In this document: positions 57,774 through 64,000 of the stretch, in pieces
How positions within the stretch are numbered: position 1 is the first letter of the stretch
Layout of the letters: every line of letters starts with the position of its first letter
Translations under genes and position numbers: made by a program
The notes under the pieces: model-generated
Told to the model about the DNA's origin: nothing
What the model saw: the letters and a program-made list of their open reading frames with translations, nothing else
The model's database searches: none
DNA from: a virus
Length of the DNA stretch: 64,000 nucleotides
Virus record (IMG/VR): IMGVR_UViG_3300022926_000006
Coordinates: 18,084-82,083 of that record
Direction: 5' to 3' (one strand)

Positions 57774-58076
57774 ATGATTAGTTATACAAAAGAATTTAAT
57801 GATATAAAGTTCACACCATTCTTAGATGGTGTGCAAGCACTTATTGACTATGGTGCATATGAACTATCTGTTGTTAGGCATTCTAGTTCATATGGTAGTG
57901 ACAAAGGACTCTACGAGATTGGTGTCTTTGATAAACTAGCAGGTATGGTTTCTCTTCCTGGTATCACTCTTGCCGGGGATACCATCAAAGGATACTTGAC
58001 AGAAGAAGATGTTTCTGTTATAATGAAGAAAATGGAGACACTATCAACTAATGAAGGAGTCCAAATTGCAATCTAA
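57774..58076 (+). CDS. hypothetical early protein (100 aa)
   Basis: MISYTKEFNDIKFTPFLDGVQALIDYGAYELSVVRHSSSYGSDKGLYEIGVFD is followed by a loop and a second helix (TEEDVSVIMKKMETL). The H-S-S-S-Y-G-S-D-x-G-L-Y-E-I-G-V motif is a likely conserved beta turn. Not recognised further. Confidence 0.65.
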   Translation: MISYTKEFNDIKFTPFLDGVQALIDYGAYELSVVRHSSSYGSDKGLYEIGVFDKLAGMVSLPGITLAGDTIKGYLTEEDVSVIMKKMETLSTNEGVQIAI

Positions 58077-58320
58077 ATATGTTTTGATGATTGACCCAAC
58101 CAATTGCGGATGGGTATATGGGTTTCCTAAAGCACTACCGAAACATGCTGTATCCGGTTCAGGAACAGACTTGTTCATATTGTCAAGTTTTGATTTAACT
58201 AAGTGGGTAGTAGAGCAAGGTTATCCAGAAGAACAGTTTAAATATTATCGATTGTTTGTACAAGAAGTTGATGATATTGACGAGCAGTACCAAGCAACCG
58301 GAAACTTTTTATCAGACTAG
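58051..58320 (+). CDS. hypothetical early protein (89 aa)
   Basis: MKESKLQSKYVLMIDPTNCGWVYGFPKALPKHAVSG overlaps its neighbour by 26 bases; AAGGAG lies inside the ATG region (ATGAAGGAG), so an ATG 12 codons on (MIDPT) is an alternative. The protein is beta-rich then helical (DIDEQYQATGNFLSD). Not recognised. Confidence 0.6.
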   Translation: MKESKLQSKYVLMIDPTNCGWVYGFPKALPKHAVSGSGTDLFILSSFDLTKWVVEQGYPEEQFKYYRLFVQEVDDIDEQYQATGNFLSD

Positions 58321-58336
58321 CAATAGGAGTCCTCAA

Positions 58337-58489
58337 ATGGATATCAGTCAATTTAGTCTAGTAGTAGAACAGATGCAAACTTGTGCATCACAGAACATCG
58401 ATGGGTTCGATTGCTTTCGTCTTCTACTAGATATGATAGAACAAATGTCACAGAAAGAGATGCCAACAACGGAGTTAATTGAAACATGA
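58337..58489 (+). CDS. small helical protein (50 aa)
   Basis: After AGGAG the frame reads MDISQFSLVVEQMQTCASQN then FRLLLDMIEQMSQKEMPTTE. It is an amphipathic helical pair with two Cys. ATGA couples it to the next gene. Confidence 0.62.
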   Translation: MDISQFSLVVEQMQTCASQNIDGFDCFRLLLDMIEQMSQKEMPTTELIET

Positions 58490-58761
58490 AGTCGCCTTGG
58501 ATAAAAAAATACTATAATGATAAGCGTGACTTCATCGTACAAGAACACGAGGTATATGTTCCTGAGAAAAAGTTTGAGTTTACTCCACCTGAGTATGACT
58601 TAAATAAAAAATATGAGGTATCTCTATGTCAAGACACAAACGAACTGACAGGACAAATATCATATCTCTGGATGGAAGAAAGTAAACAGAAGATTATTTC
58701 TCCTAGATTTAATACAATTGAACAAGCACAGTATTGGATGAAAGTACATGATAAGCAATAG
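58486..58761 (+). CDS. hypothetical protein (91 aa)
   Basis: MKSPWIKKYYNDKRDFIVQEHEVYVPEKKFEFTPPEYDLNKKYEVSLCQDTNELTG, then an LWMEESKQKIISPRFNTIEQAQYWMKVHD end. It resembles the W/Y-rich strand-helix ends of the product at 61117 (TEARAWYSDMMKD), so the two may share a small fold. Overlaps the next gene by 14 bases. Confidence 0.62.
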   Translation: MKSPWIKKYYNDKRDFIVQEHEVYVPEKKFEFTPPEYDLNKKYEVSLCQDTNELTGQISYLWMEESKQKIISPRFNTIEQAQYWMKVHDKQ

Positions 58762-59008
58762 ACCGCGAGGAATTCCTTCTTCAGCAACACAACATATGAA
58801 TAACGCATTTGCAGAGATAGAGAAATATACCGTTAACTATGTAGATACGCAAGACTTAGTATCTCAATTAATTATTCGTATGGGTGACTGGTTTGAAGAT
58901 CCCGATCCATCTTATGATGAATTCTTTCAAAAGTCAAATCAAGAAAGTCTAGAGATGGTGTTTAATGCACTGCGTAGATGTAACATGGACCAAGCAAAGG
59001 AAAAGTAA
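58748..59008 (+). CDS. hypothetical protein (86 aa)
   Basis: MISNRPRGIPSSATQHMNNAFAEIEKYTVNYVDTQDLVSQLIIRMGDWFEDPDPSYDEFFQ ends in a helical segment (LEMVFNALRRCN). The ATG lies inside the end of the upstream gene. No family recognised. Confidence 0.6.
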   Translation: MISNRPRGIPSSATQHMNNAFAEIEKYTVNYVDTQDLVSQLIIRMGDWFEDPDPSYDEFFQKSNQESLEMVFNALRRCNMDQAKEK

Positions 59009-59341
59009 ATGATTAAACTTATATCTGAAACAGACGATGAGCATAAAGCATACACTGCAGTAGACCGAATTGAGATGACTGTATCTTCAGACGCATCAGT
59101 CGATGAAATGTTAGATGTGTATAAACAATTTCTCAATGCGTGTGGATATCATATAGATGGTTATCTTGAACATGTAAAAGATGATGAAGTAGAAGAGAAT
59201 GACTTTTGTCCTGTCGTGCTTGACTTCACAAAGAAAGAACAAGAAGTATCATGGGAAGTCCCTGCGGATCAGACCGCACATGAAAGTCATGAAGAATTCA
59301 TGAAACGTAAACTGAGAGAGAGTGAAACAAATGACAACTAA
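59009..59341 (+). CDS. acidic protein (110 aa)
   Basis: MIKLISETDDEHKAYTAVDRIEMTVSSDASVDEMLDVYKQFLNACGYHIDG then an acidic tail (EHVKDDEVEENDFCPVVLDF). The V-D-x-M-L-x-x-Y-x-x-F-L-x-A-x-G-Y pattern suggests a compact helical module used widely in phage early proteins. It starts at the base after the upstream stop. Confidence 0.64.
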   Translation: MIKLISETDDEHKAYTAVDRIEMTVSSDASVDEMLDVYKQFLNACGYHIDGYLEHVKDDEVEENDFCPVVLDFTKKEQEVSWEVPADQTAHESHEEFMKRKLRESETNDN

Positions 59342-59558
59342 GAAATTAGAATTGAAGTTTGCCGATACATTCTTTAATAGTCTAGATGAAAGTAATATGA
59401 CTGAAGAAGAACAGCAAGAACTCATCAACGAGATTGGTCTCATGTTCGAAAGCGGTGAACTCATGTCTAGCGCACATGAACTTGAAGAAGATGAAGTTCC
59501 TGATGAAGTTCGTGACGCATATGAAGAGTATGTACAAAACAATAAAAGTTGGCACTAG
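59331..59558 (+). CDS. acidic helical protein (75 aa)
   Basis: MTTKKLELKFADTFFNSLDESNMTEEEQQELINEIGLMFESGELMSSAHELEEDEVPDEVRDAYEEYVQ is over 30% Asp/Glu. I start at the ATG (59331) rather than at a GTG three codons earlier. DNA mimicry or binding to a basic partner is possible, not shown. Confidence 0.62.
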   Translation: MTTKKLELKFADTFFNSLDESNMTEEEQQELINEIGLMFESGELMSSAHELEEDEVPDEVRDAYEEYVQNNKSWH

Positions 59559-59566
59559 TATAAATA
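59559..59566 (+). promoter_or_regulatory. T4-type late promoter octamer
   Basis: Plus-strand TATAAATA 35 bases before the gene at 59602, which stands apart as a single late unit closed by a terminator. Confidence 0.68.
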
Positions 59567-59601
59567 CTAGGACACAAATATTTTAACAAGGAGAATATAA
59601 A

Positions 59602-60009
59602 ATGCCAGAAGTACCTGTAGGCGAAAGCGATATTCAAGAATGGGATGGTGTTGGAGAAGACCCAAGTGGATTCAGTGAAGAAGAGCAACCACTAGTATGT
59701 CCAGAATGGTTAATGCCACAAGCATCGTATGCGGCACTTGAAGTCGATTTTCAAAACGAATATACTGACTTTATCGTAAGAGCAATATCAGCAGAACATC
59801 CTGAGATTACTGAGGGTAATGTAACAGTAGCAAAAGTAGAAGAGTGTATGCAAGCAGGTCGTCTAGCACATGACGATGTTATTGCATTCTTCAAAGATGA
59901 AGTTGCTATTGACGATACTCTGACTGTGGATCATTCAAATGCCGCCGCTGACTTCGCGGCAGAGAATATCGATTGGCAAGTTAGAATTACTGCCGCTTTG
60001 GCAGAATAA
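59602..60009 (+). CDS. acidic late protein (135 aa)
   Basis: MPEVPVGESDIQEWDGVGEDPSGFSEEEQPLVCPEWLMPQ gives a strongly acidic N-terminus, followed by helices and NAAADFAAENIDWQVRITAALAE. A near-perfect AAGGAGA site, its own late promoter and a terminator suggest a highly made product, perhaps a virion or packaging-associated protein. Not recognised. Confidence 0.7.
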   Translation: MPEVPVGESDIQEWDGVGEDPSGFSEEEQPLVCPEWLMPQASYAALEVDFQNEYTDFIVRAISAEHPEITEGNVTVAKVEECMQAGRLAHDDVIAFFKDEVAIDDTLTVDHSNAAADFAAENIDWQVRITAALAE

Positions 60010-60015
60010 AACTAT

Positions 60016-60046
60016 GAGAGAGGAATTAACTTTCCTCTCTTCTCTA
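60016..60046 (+). terminator. intrinsic terminator
   Basis: AGAGAGGAA/TTCCTCTCT stem (60017-60025 with 60032-60040), 6-base loop, then a TTCTCT tail. Confidence 0.72.
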
Positions 60047-60078
60047 TCAAATTTTAATTATGTTGAAGTGGATACATT

Positions 60079-60771
60079 ATGCTAGTTGCAGTAGATGCAG
60101 AACAAATTCATAACATTCTAGGCGATACCTTCTCACAGAACTTTGTTCGTGAACTCAAATCATATACTGAAGTGTTCACAAGAAAGAATAGAGAACCACA
60201 ACTTGCAAAAGAAACATGGGAATACATCATAGCAGATAGTATTCCGGATGCCACATGGTGCGGCGCCGGAAATAACTTTGCAGACATTGAGACAGAAACT
60301 AGTCTCATAGACGTAAAAGGACTTAGCACACATTCATTTGAGAGAATGTCTAATGAAGCAAGTCTTCTACAAATTACATCTTCAGTTGCAGATGATGTTA
60401 TCACATCAATCACAGAAGCAACAACAATCACAGACGAAATCACAAAGAAGATTAATCAAACATTCATTGAGAAGATGAATAATAAACTATGGGTGAATGA
60501 AGCAAATCAACCACACAATAAGAAGTACTATTCATTGTGTGTATGTAGAGAACAAACAGTAGAGAATTCTTATGCAGTCGCATTGTTTCATCACACTAAG
60601 CACACAAACATCATAACATCTTTTCAGACTAGTCGTAATCCTGAACTGACGCTTATCGAAAGCAGTCACGGTAAAGTAAGTCTCAACATTTCAAAGCGCA
60701 GACTAGAACTGCGTGTCAATATATCTAATCTACTTAAAGATAATAAAGCAGTACGAGTTTCATATGAGTAG
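60079..60771 (+). CDS. possible PD-(D/E)XK-type endonuclease (230 aa)
   Basis: The stretch WCGAGNNFADIETETSLIDVKGLS has the order D ... (I)D-V-K expected of a PD-(D/E)XK active site (Asp in FAD, Asp and Lys in DVK), after a helical N-terminus with FVRELKSYTEVF. The end (SHGKVSLNISKRRLELRVNISNLL) is beta-rich. The family is not known to me. A restriction-type nuclease against host DNA is a reasonable guess only. Confidence 0.6.
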   Translation: MLVAVDAEQIHNILGDTFSQNFVRELKSYTEVFTRKNREPQLAKETWEYIIADSIPDATWCGAGNNFADIETETSLIDVKGLSTHSFERMSNEASLLQITSSVADDVITSITEATTITDEITKKINQTFIEKMNNKLWVNEANQPHNKKYYSLCVCREQTVENSYAVALFHHTKHTNIITSFQTSRNPELTLIESSHGKVSLNISKRRLELRVNISNLLKDNKAVRVSYE

Positions 60772-61120
60772 TAGCACTGCACTTGTATTAAGAGACAAAT
60801 CGAATATCGTTTCATACAGTCGAAAGTTTGTTCTTGTAGATGAAGAAACTCGCTTTGACACAAGAGAAGAAGTAAAGAAACATTTGCCAGAAATCTGCGG
60901 GCGTGTTCTAGCAAGAGCATGGATAGACAAAGAATTCTTTTCTTGTCTTGAGAAAGATGCGCTTCAGACTTTTAATGACTTGAATGTATACTTGCCAGAG
61001 AACATGAGTATTGAATTCAAGCAAGGTCGCACAAGAGCATCAATCATAATCTACGAACAGACAGGCAAACTCAAACTACGCACATGTTCACTAGAACTTA
61101 CAATGATGGCAAGACGATGA
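60764..61120 (+). CDS. hypothetical protein (118 aa)
   Basis: MSSSTALVLRDKSNIVSYSRKFVLVDEETRFDTREEVKKHLPEICGRVLARAWIDKEF begins at an ATG overlapping the previous stop by 8 bases. A long outer frame exists but lies in the nuclease-like gene. A helix-strand-helix layout with Arg-rich end (ELTMMARR). Not recognised. Confidence 0.64.
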   Translation: MSSSTALVLRDKSNIVSYSRKFVLVDEETRFDTREEVKKHLPEICGRVLARAWIDKEFFSCLEKDALQTFNDLNVYLPENMSIEFKQGRTRASIIIYEQTGKLKLRTCSLELTMMARR

Positions 61121-61290
61121 GTAAAAGCACAGAAAACTATATCGCTCTGATGAGACATGTAGATGAGAACGGACAGATAGAATTCTTCTATGCTAATCAA
61201 GACTTCTTTCAGTTATCGCCAATGTTCAAAACGCAGACAGAAGCAAGAGCATGGTACTCTGACATGATGAAAGATAATCCGTATGTATAG
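61117..61290 (+). CDS. small protein (57 aa)
   Basis: The start MSKSTENYIALMRHVDENGQ overlaps the stop upstream by ATGA. It then runs IEFFYANQDFFQLSPMFKTQTEARAWYSDMMKD, a compact alpha-beta pattern with W-Y-x-D-M-M-K. Not recognised. Confidence 0.64.
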   Translation: MSKSTENYIALMRHVDENGQIEFFYANQDFFQLSPMFKTQTEARAWYSDMMKDNPYV

Positions 61291-61519
61291 ACAATTCATC
61301 ACAGACAGTCTATCGCTCAAATACACTGGTCTTGCAAAAGTAAAGATGTGTGCTATAGCAAAGAGATTTACATACAACAGAACATATGCTTTCACAGTGT
61401 ATCATATTGTATGTAATGAATGTTCATCGTTTTATGATACTGCACATATAGAAGATGTAATGCAGTGTAAGCATTGCGAGAACACAGTAAACAAAAAAGA
61501 TATTCATATAGTGAATTAA
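61283..61519 (+). CDS. zinc-ribbon protein (78 aa)
   Basis: Two CxxC knuckles (VCNECSS near residue 44 and QCKHCEN near 62) give a four-Cys zinc ribbon. The N-terminal half is basic and hydrophobic (SLKYTGLAKVKMCAIAKRFTYNRTYAFTVYH). Likely a nucleic-acid or protein-binding factor. It overlaps the previous gene by 8 bases. Confidence 0.68.
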   Translation: MYRQFITDSLSLKYTGLAKVKMCAIAKRFTYNRTYAFTVYHIVCNECSSFYDTAHIEDVMQCKHCENTVNKKDIHIVN

Positions 61520-61544
61520 CAACGACAGTGAGAAGAGGTTTATA

Positions 61545-61751
61545 TTGAAAAGAAAAGAACCTACTGCTGAACAGATAGCAGAAGCAAATCGTAAGCATGA
61601 TGCACAGTTCAATTCAAATGATAGAGTGTACAGTAAAGCAGTGAATAACAGTGTATACTCTACTGCAGATACACCAGCAGAAGCAGGTCGTCCTATGAGA
61701 GCGCATCTAGGAATGACAACAAAACCTACAGGTAAAGACAGACTGTTTTAG
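61545..61751 (+). CDS. small hydrophilic protein (68 aa, TTG start)
   Basis: A TTG codon with AGAGG before it begins MKRKEPTAEQIAEANRKHDA; the rest is polar and Ala/Pro/Gly-rich (YSTADTPAEAGRPMRAHLGM). It is the last rightward gene; what follows is gene-free on this strand. Not recognised. Confidence 0.58.
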   Translation: MKRKEPTAEQIAEANRKHDAQFNSNDRVYSKAVNNSVYSTADTPAEAGRPMRAHLGMTTKPTGKDRLF

Positions 61752-61828
61752 TGCCGACTTGAGAAACGTGAATTTTTTGTCCGGAAAAATTTTTGGATTC
61801 CTTAAACCCCCTATAGTGCTTTCAGTTT

Positions 61829-61918
61829 TTAGACAGTGGACTTCAGTGGACGTTTGCCGTACTCAGAAAACACGAAATTGAACTCCGCGCTTAATGCCGC
61901 ACTAAAGGGGTCGGACAT
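61829..61918 (-). CDS. possible 29-aa protein
   Basis: Downstream of two tandem leftward promoters, ATG at 61918 opens MSDPFSAALSAEFNFVFSEY and closes with GKRPLKSTV before TAA. No Shine-Dalgarno is evident, so translation is unsure. Its strand is opposite to the genes on the left. It is the only frame of any size in the gene-free 61752-62153 stretch (402 bases), which otherwise holds two promoters and a terminator. Confidence 0.35.
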   Translation of the reverse strand: MSDPFSAALSAEFNFVFSEYGKRPLKSTV

Positions 61919-61955
61919 CACAAAAATATTACATAGGGTGGGGGGTCTAGTCTAT

Positions 61956-61984
61956 AGTATAGCACAGTGAGTAACAGTTGTCAA
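61956..61984 (-). promoter_or_regulatory. sigma70-type promoter, tandem copy A
   Basis: TTGACA, 17 bases, TATACT on the minus strand. It shares GTGC before the -10 with copy B. Confidence 0.78.
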
Positions 61985-62018
61985 CAGTTATTTTTCAGTG
62001 GCGTGCAGTTAAAGTTTC

Positions 62019-62047
62019 AGTATAGCACATATGGCAACTGTTGTCAA
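62019..62047 (-). promoter_or_regulatory. sigma70-type promoter, tandem copy B
   Basis: TTGACA, 17 bases, TATACT on the minus strand, 63 bases from copy A. Its -35 box begins just past the T-run of the terminator upstream. Confidence 0.78.
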
Positions 62048-62051
62048 GTAA

Positions 62052-62103
62052 AAAATAAAAAAAAGCGACACCCTACAACCCTTTGTCAGTAAGGGTTACA
62101 GGG
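62052..62103 (-). terminator. intrinsic terminator (minus strand)
   Basis: A 13-bp stem (62071-62083 with 62091-62103, loop of 7) that pairs fully only as minus-strand RNA (two G-U pairs are A/C mismatches on the other strand), followed by a long T-run. It ends the small-gene operon 62154-62721. Confidence 0.85.
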
Positions 62104-62153
62104 CATCGCCGAGACAACGTAGGGAGAAAGGGAGAGAAAAACCCTACTAGTCT

Positions 62154-62402
62154 CTAACTTGCAGTCGCGTCTACTCGTTCTACGCCACACAGTTTGTAAC
62201 CGGTGACCTTGCGACCGTCTTTGAGTGGGATCACACCATAGGGTGTCTTTGTTTTAATTTCCCACATATACGTTGAGATGCGGTACATGTTCACGCCTGC
62301 TATCTCACACTGTTGTTTGAACTCATCTATAGTAGCAGTATAGTTATCTGCTTCTTTCAGTACGTTCAGTACTTTTTCATATTGACCCATTGCTTTTGCC
62401 AT
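62154..62402 (-). CDS. hypothetical protein (82 aa)
   Basis: MAKAMGQYEKVLNVLKEADNYTATIDEFKQQCEIAGVNMYRISTYMWEIKTKT ... KDGRKVTGYKLCG has helix-helix-helix then a beta wing, a winged-helix-like layout. That could make it a small DNA-binding protein. AAGGAGT precedes the ATG. The last gene before the terminator. Confidence 0.66.
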   Translation of the reverse strand: MAKAMGQYEKVLNVLKEADNYTATIDEFKQQCEIAGVNMYRISTYMWEIKTKTPYGVIPLKDGRKVTGYKLCGVERVDATAS

Positions 62403-62405
62403 TAT

Positions 62406-62588
62406 CTACTCCTTATCATATGTAACGAATGCTACACCAATCATTGCGAAACCTGCTAATGCGAACAGTAGTACTTCAGTGATTGACAGTGCGTTCTCCA
62501 TACACTTGCCATCACAGTCGCTACCTACAGCGCCTAGTACTAATAGAAGTCCGGTGATGCCTAATGCACCCGCGATTATATTACGCAT
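62406..62588 (-). CDS. small two-span membrane protein (60 aa)
   Basis: Two membrane helices (IIAGALGITGLLLVLGAV and EVLLFALAGFAMIGVAFV) flank a loop with D-C-D-G-K-C-M. Its ATG overlaps the previous stop by 8 bases. Early-promoter context and small size suggest an inner-membrane modifier; not a typical late holin. Confidence 0.7.
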   Translation of the reverse strand: MRNIIAGALGITGLLLVLGAVGSDCDGKCMENALSITEVLLFALAGFAMIGVAFVTYDKE

Positions 62589-62721
62589 ACTGACGTACCT
62601 CTACTAAGTTGATTGCGTTAACACCAAATGTGCCGTCTGCGAGAATAGCATCACACTGCTCTTCTGTCAGCGCGGTAACTATCTGCGTTTCACCATTCAA
62701 TTTAAATTCAATCTCAAACAT
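62581..62721 (-). CDS. small protein (46 aa)
   Basis: ATG at 62721 opens MFEIEFKLNGETQIVTALTE, then EQCDAILADGTFGVNAINLV. It is a beta-beta-alpha-beta mini-fold and the first gene after the promoter at 62753. It overlaps the membrane gene by 8 bases. Confidence 0.66.
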   Translation of the reverse strand: MFEIEFKLNGETQIVTALTEEQCDAILADGTFGVNAINLVEVRQYA

Positions 62722-62752
62722 ATTCACTCACTTTCATTATCATTATATACAC

Positions 62753-62781
62753 AGTATATCACAGTCTTATACAGATGTCAA
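62753..62781 (-). promoter_or_regulatory. sigma70-type promoter
   Basis: TTGACA, 17 bases, TATACT on the minus strand, about 32 bases before the ATG at 62721. Confidence 0.8.
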
Positions 62782-62789
62782 GCACTATT

Positions 62790-62999
62790 TTACACTTTTG
62801 CCGCCCAATACTCATTAAAGCATTCAGTAGCAACATCATTGATAATCTTACCATCGATGTATTCAGGTAACATTTCATCAAGTTTTTCAACTAGTTCAGT
62901 GACATGCTCACACTCAGCAACAAGCGCATCAGTAATAACATCGAATACGTCTTGCTCCATAGCGAGAGTTCTGATTGGTTTAGTCATATCGTAATTCAT
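62790..62999 (-). CDS. small acidic protein (69 aa)
   Basis: MNYDMTKPIRTLAMEQDVFDVITDALVAECEHVTELVEKLDEML is acidic and helical, ending FNEYWAAKV. AAGGA lies 8 bases before the ATG. Its ~115-base leader folds into the structured element at 63023-63104, which suggests post-transcriptional control. Confidence 0.66.
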   Translation of the reverse strand: MNYDMTKPIRTLAMEQDVFDVITDALVAECEHVTELVEKLDEMLPEYIDGKIINDVATECFNEYWAAKV

Positions 63000-63022
63000 A
63001 ATATATTCCTTTTAAAGTTCAT

Positions 63023-63104
63023 AGAGACTTGCAGTTCAATCTAGTATCGCGCCAGTTCTCCCTTAGGGACATGCAGTTAATCTAGCGATACGCCAGTAGT
63101 CTCT
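63023..63104 (-). ncRNA. structured 5' leader RNA, candidate cis-regulator
   Basis: As minus-strand RNA it starts AGAGACU and ends AGUCUCU, which close a 7-bp outer stem. Inside, two near-repeats (ACUGGCG ... CUAGAUU-(G)-AACUGCA) flank a UCCC-UAA-GGGA hairpin, and GUAUCGC of the first pairs with GCGAUAC of the second. The promoter start lies ~11 bases before, and the 69-aa gene's SD ~10 bases after. No known riboswitch class recognised. Confidence 0.6.
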
Positions 63105-63121
63105 ATCTCGACTATGTTTAT

Positions 63122-63150
63122 AGTATAGCAAAGACAATGGCAATTGTCAA
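63122..63150 (-). promoter_or_regulatory. sigma70-type promoter
   Basis: TTGACA, 17 bases, TATACT on the minus strand, start expected near 63115. Confidence 0.82.
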
Positions 63151-63431
63151 GCATTATTTTCACTTTTTTTCACTTTTTTTTAAAATAGTTGGTAACTGTT
63201 GCATTTTTGCAACACACACAGAGAAAGTACTTGACGGCGGTCCGCTTGTATGCTAGAGCAACTTTTCACCCAACAATATTTTAATTATAATTTATTATCG
63301 TTTATTCGCCCTTTTCGATAGTCACTGTATACATAAACATACACAAAACTACACGAAACTTACCGATATTCACATGATATTTCACAAACATTCATACTAT
63401 TCTATTCTATGTGAACTGTTGTGTATTCGTA
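63151..63431. other. gene-free AT-rich stretch
   Basis: It holds two copies of a T-run plus CAC, a GTTGCA/TGCAAC hairpin (63198-63213) that could end the leftward oxygenase transcript, and a TTGACG without a properly spaced -10. From 63240 to 63431 I see nothing but low-complexity AT-rich sequence with repeated CA-ACA words. Confidence 0.4.
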
Positions 63432-63935
63432 TTATACCTTCTCTTTTGTAAGGATATTCACTGTTACTCTTCTATCTGTGTATGGTGAACTTGCTGAATG
63501 AAGCATTGCGCTATTGAATACTATACAACTATTCTCTACTGGTTCGACTTTACCATTCGGCATGAAATTTGTAGCACCTGTTGTCGTATGAGGATAATAT
63601 AGAATGCTTATAAAATTTGTTTCATGTACATCATCTCTATGTAACGGATGTTCTTTGTGTGGTGGCAGAAGACAATTGACTTTCATATGACAGATTTCTT
63701 TCAACTGCTTATTTTCTGCTTCGTATATATCATTCACTAGTTTTTCGAATACAGAATAAAGATACTCGTTCAATATACCATGCTGAGGATGATATATGTG
63801 ATGTTCGAACTGTTGTGGATGTGTTCCGTCTGCGTTACCTGCTTGATAATGCCATGTGAATTTATCACTTAGAATATAGTCTCTCACTTGCTCATGATTG
63901 TCTATTACATTATCATATTGTGTTACATTTATCAT
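63432..63935 (-). CDS. 2OG-Fe(II) oxygenase (167 aa)
   Basis: The triad is visible: HPLHRDDVHETNFISILYYPH gives H99-R-D101, NSCIVFNSAMLHSAS gives H146, and R155/R156 in TDRRVTVNI binds 2-oxoglutarate. The G-A-T-N-F strand lies between them. It resembles prolyl-4-hydroxylase-like small enzymes. It has the HxD form, unlike the HxH copies at 50086 and 56119. GAAGAG precedes the ATG. Confidence 0.82.
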   Translation of the reverse strand: MINVTQYDNVIDNHEQVRDYILSDKFTWHYQAGNADGTHPQQFEHHIYHPQHGILNEYLYSVFEKLVNDIYEAENKQLKEICHMKVNCLLPPHKEHPLHRDDVHETNFISILYYPHTTTGATNFMPNGKVEPVENSCIVFNSAMLHSASSPYTDRRVTVNILTKEKV

Positions 63936-64000
63936 GCTATTCTCTTCTATTTAACTAGTTAAACAGTATGTGAATAAGACCGATATAAGGCAATGTTACG

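Noticed and set aside
63228-63251. TTGACG ... TATGCT as a rightward promoter
   Set aside because: The gap is only 12 bases and no rightward gene follows.
1-64000. CRISPR arrays, insertion sequences, integrase or attachment site
   Set aside because: No regularly spaced direct repeats, transposase, integrase or tRNA-end duplication was seen; the gene content is that of a lytic phage.

Overview
The window looks like part of the genome of a T4-like marine myovirus (AT-rich, strictly lytic gene content) infecting an alphaproteobacterium, most probably a SAR11/Pelagibacter-type host. The phage type is shown by a near-complete T4-style baseplate set (gp25, gp6, gp8, gp53, gp48, gp5, a gp27-like hub protein, gp26, gp54-like), gp4, gp32-gp59, gp33 and many TATAAATA late-promoter octamers. 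The host type is inferred from a circularly permuted, two-piece tmRNA gene with an alphaproteobacterial-style tag (ANDNIAYEDIRLAA), plus a phage-borne ribosomal protein bS21.

Layout. 1-8.3 kb (minus): tail-fibre/adhesin module with four tandem paralogous ~170-aa proteins, a modular 797-aa protein, a 649-aa fibre and small paralogous structural proteins. 8.3-27.8 kb (minus): baseplate and hub block from a 2198-aa DUF4815-type protein to gp48, including a PAAR tip protein and a gp5 without lysozyme domain. 27.8-32.8 kb (plus, divergent late promoters): gp4, an unknown protein, gp54-like, gp26 with a probable -1 frameshift extension, an EF-hand membrane protein and a repeat-bearing tape-measure candidate. 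32.8-35.5 kb (minus): a membrane-anchored coiled coil and two exported proteins. 35.6-36.6 kb (plus): tiny overlapping genes ending in a Fis-type HTH protein. 36.6-48.1 kb (minus): gp32, gp59, gp33, two muralytic enzymes, tmRNA, PD-(D/E)XK nuclease, PhoH, bS21 and four 2OG-Fe(II) oxygenase-like proteins. 48.1-61.8 kb (plus): kinase, ThyX, two more oxygenase-like genes, four tRNAs (Leu-UAA, Arg-UCU, Trp-CCA, Pro-UGG) and about 30 small, tightly overlapping early-type genes including three exported or lipoprotein genes. 61.8-64 kb (minus): small genes, a structured leader RNA and a seventh oxygenase-like gene.

How it works together. Host-type sigma70 promoters (fifteen seen, all with 17-bp spacers) sit in front of the takeover, replication and translation genes, while TATAAATA octamers, probably served by gp33 with a gp55-like sigma outside the window, sit in front of virion and lysis genes. 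Several promoters lie so close to the ATG that the mRNAs would be leaderless. Translation is supplemented by tmRNA, tRNAs and bS21. No integrase, CRISPR array, insertion sequence or reverse transcriptase was seen.
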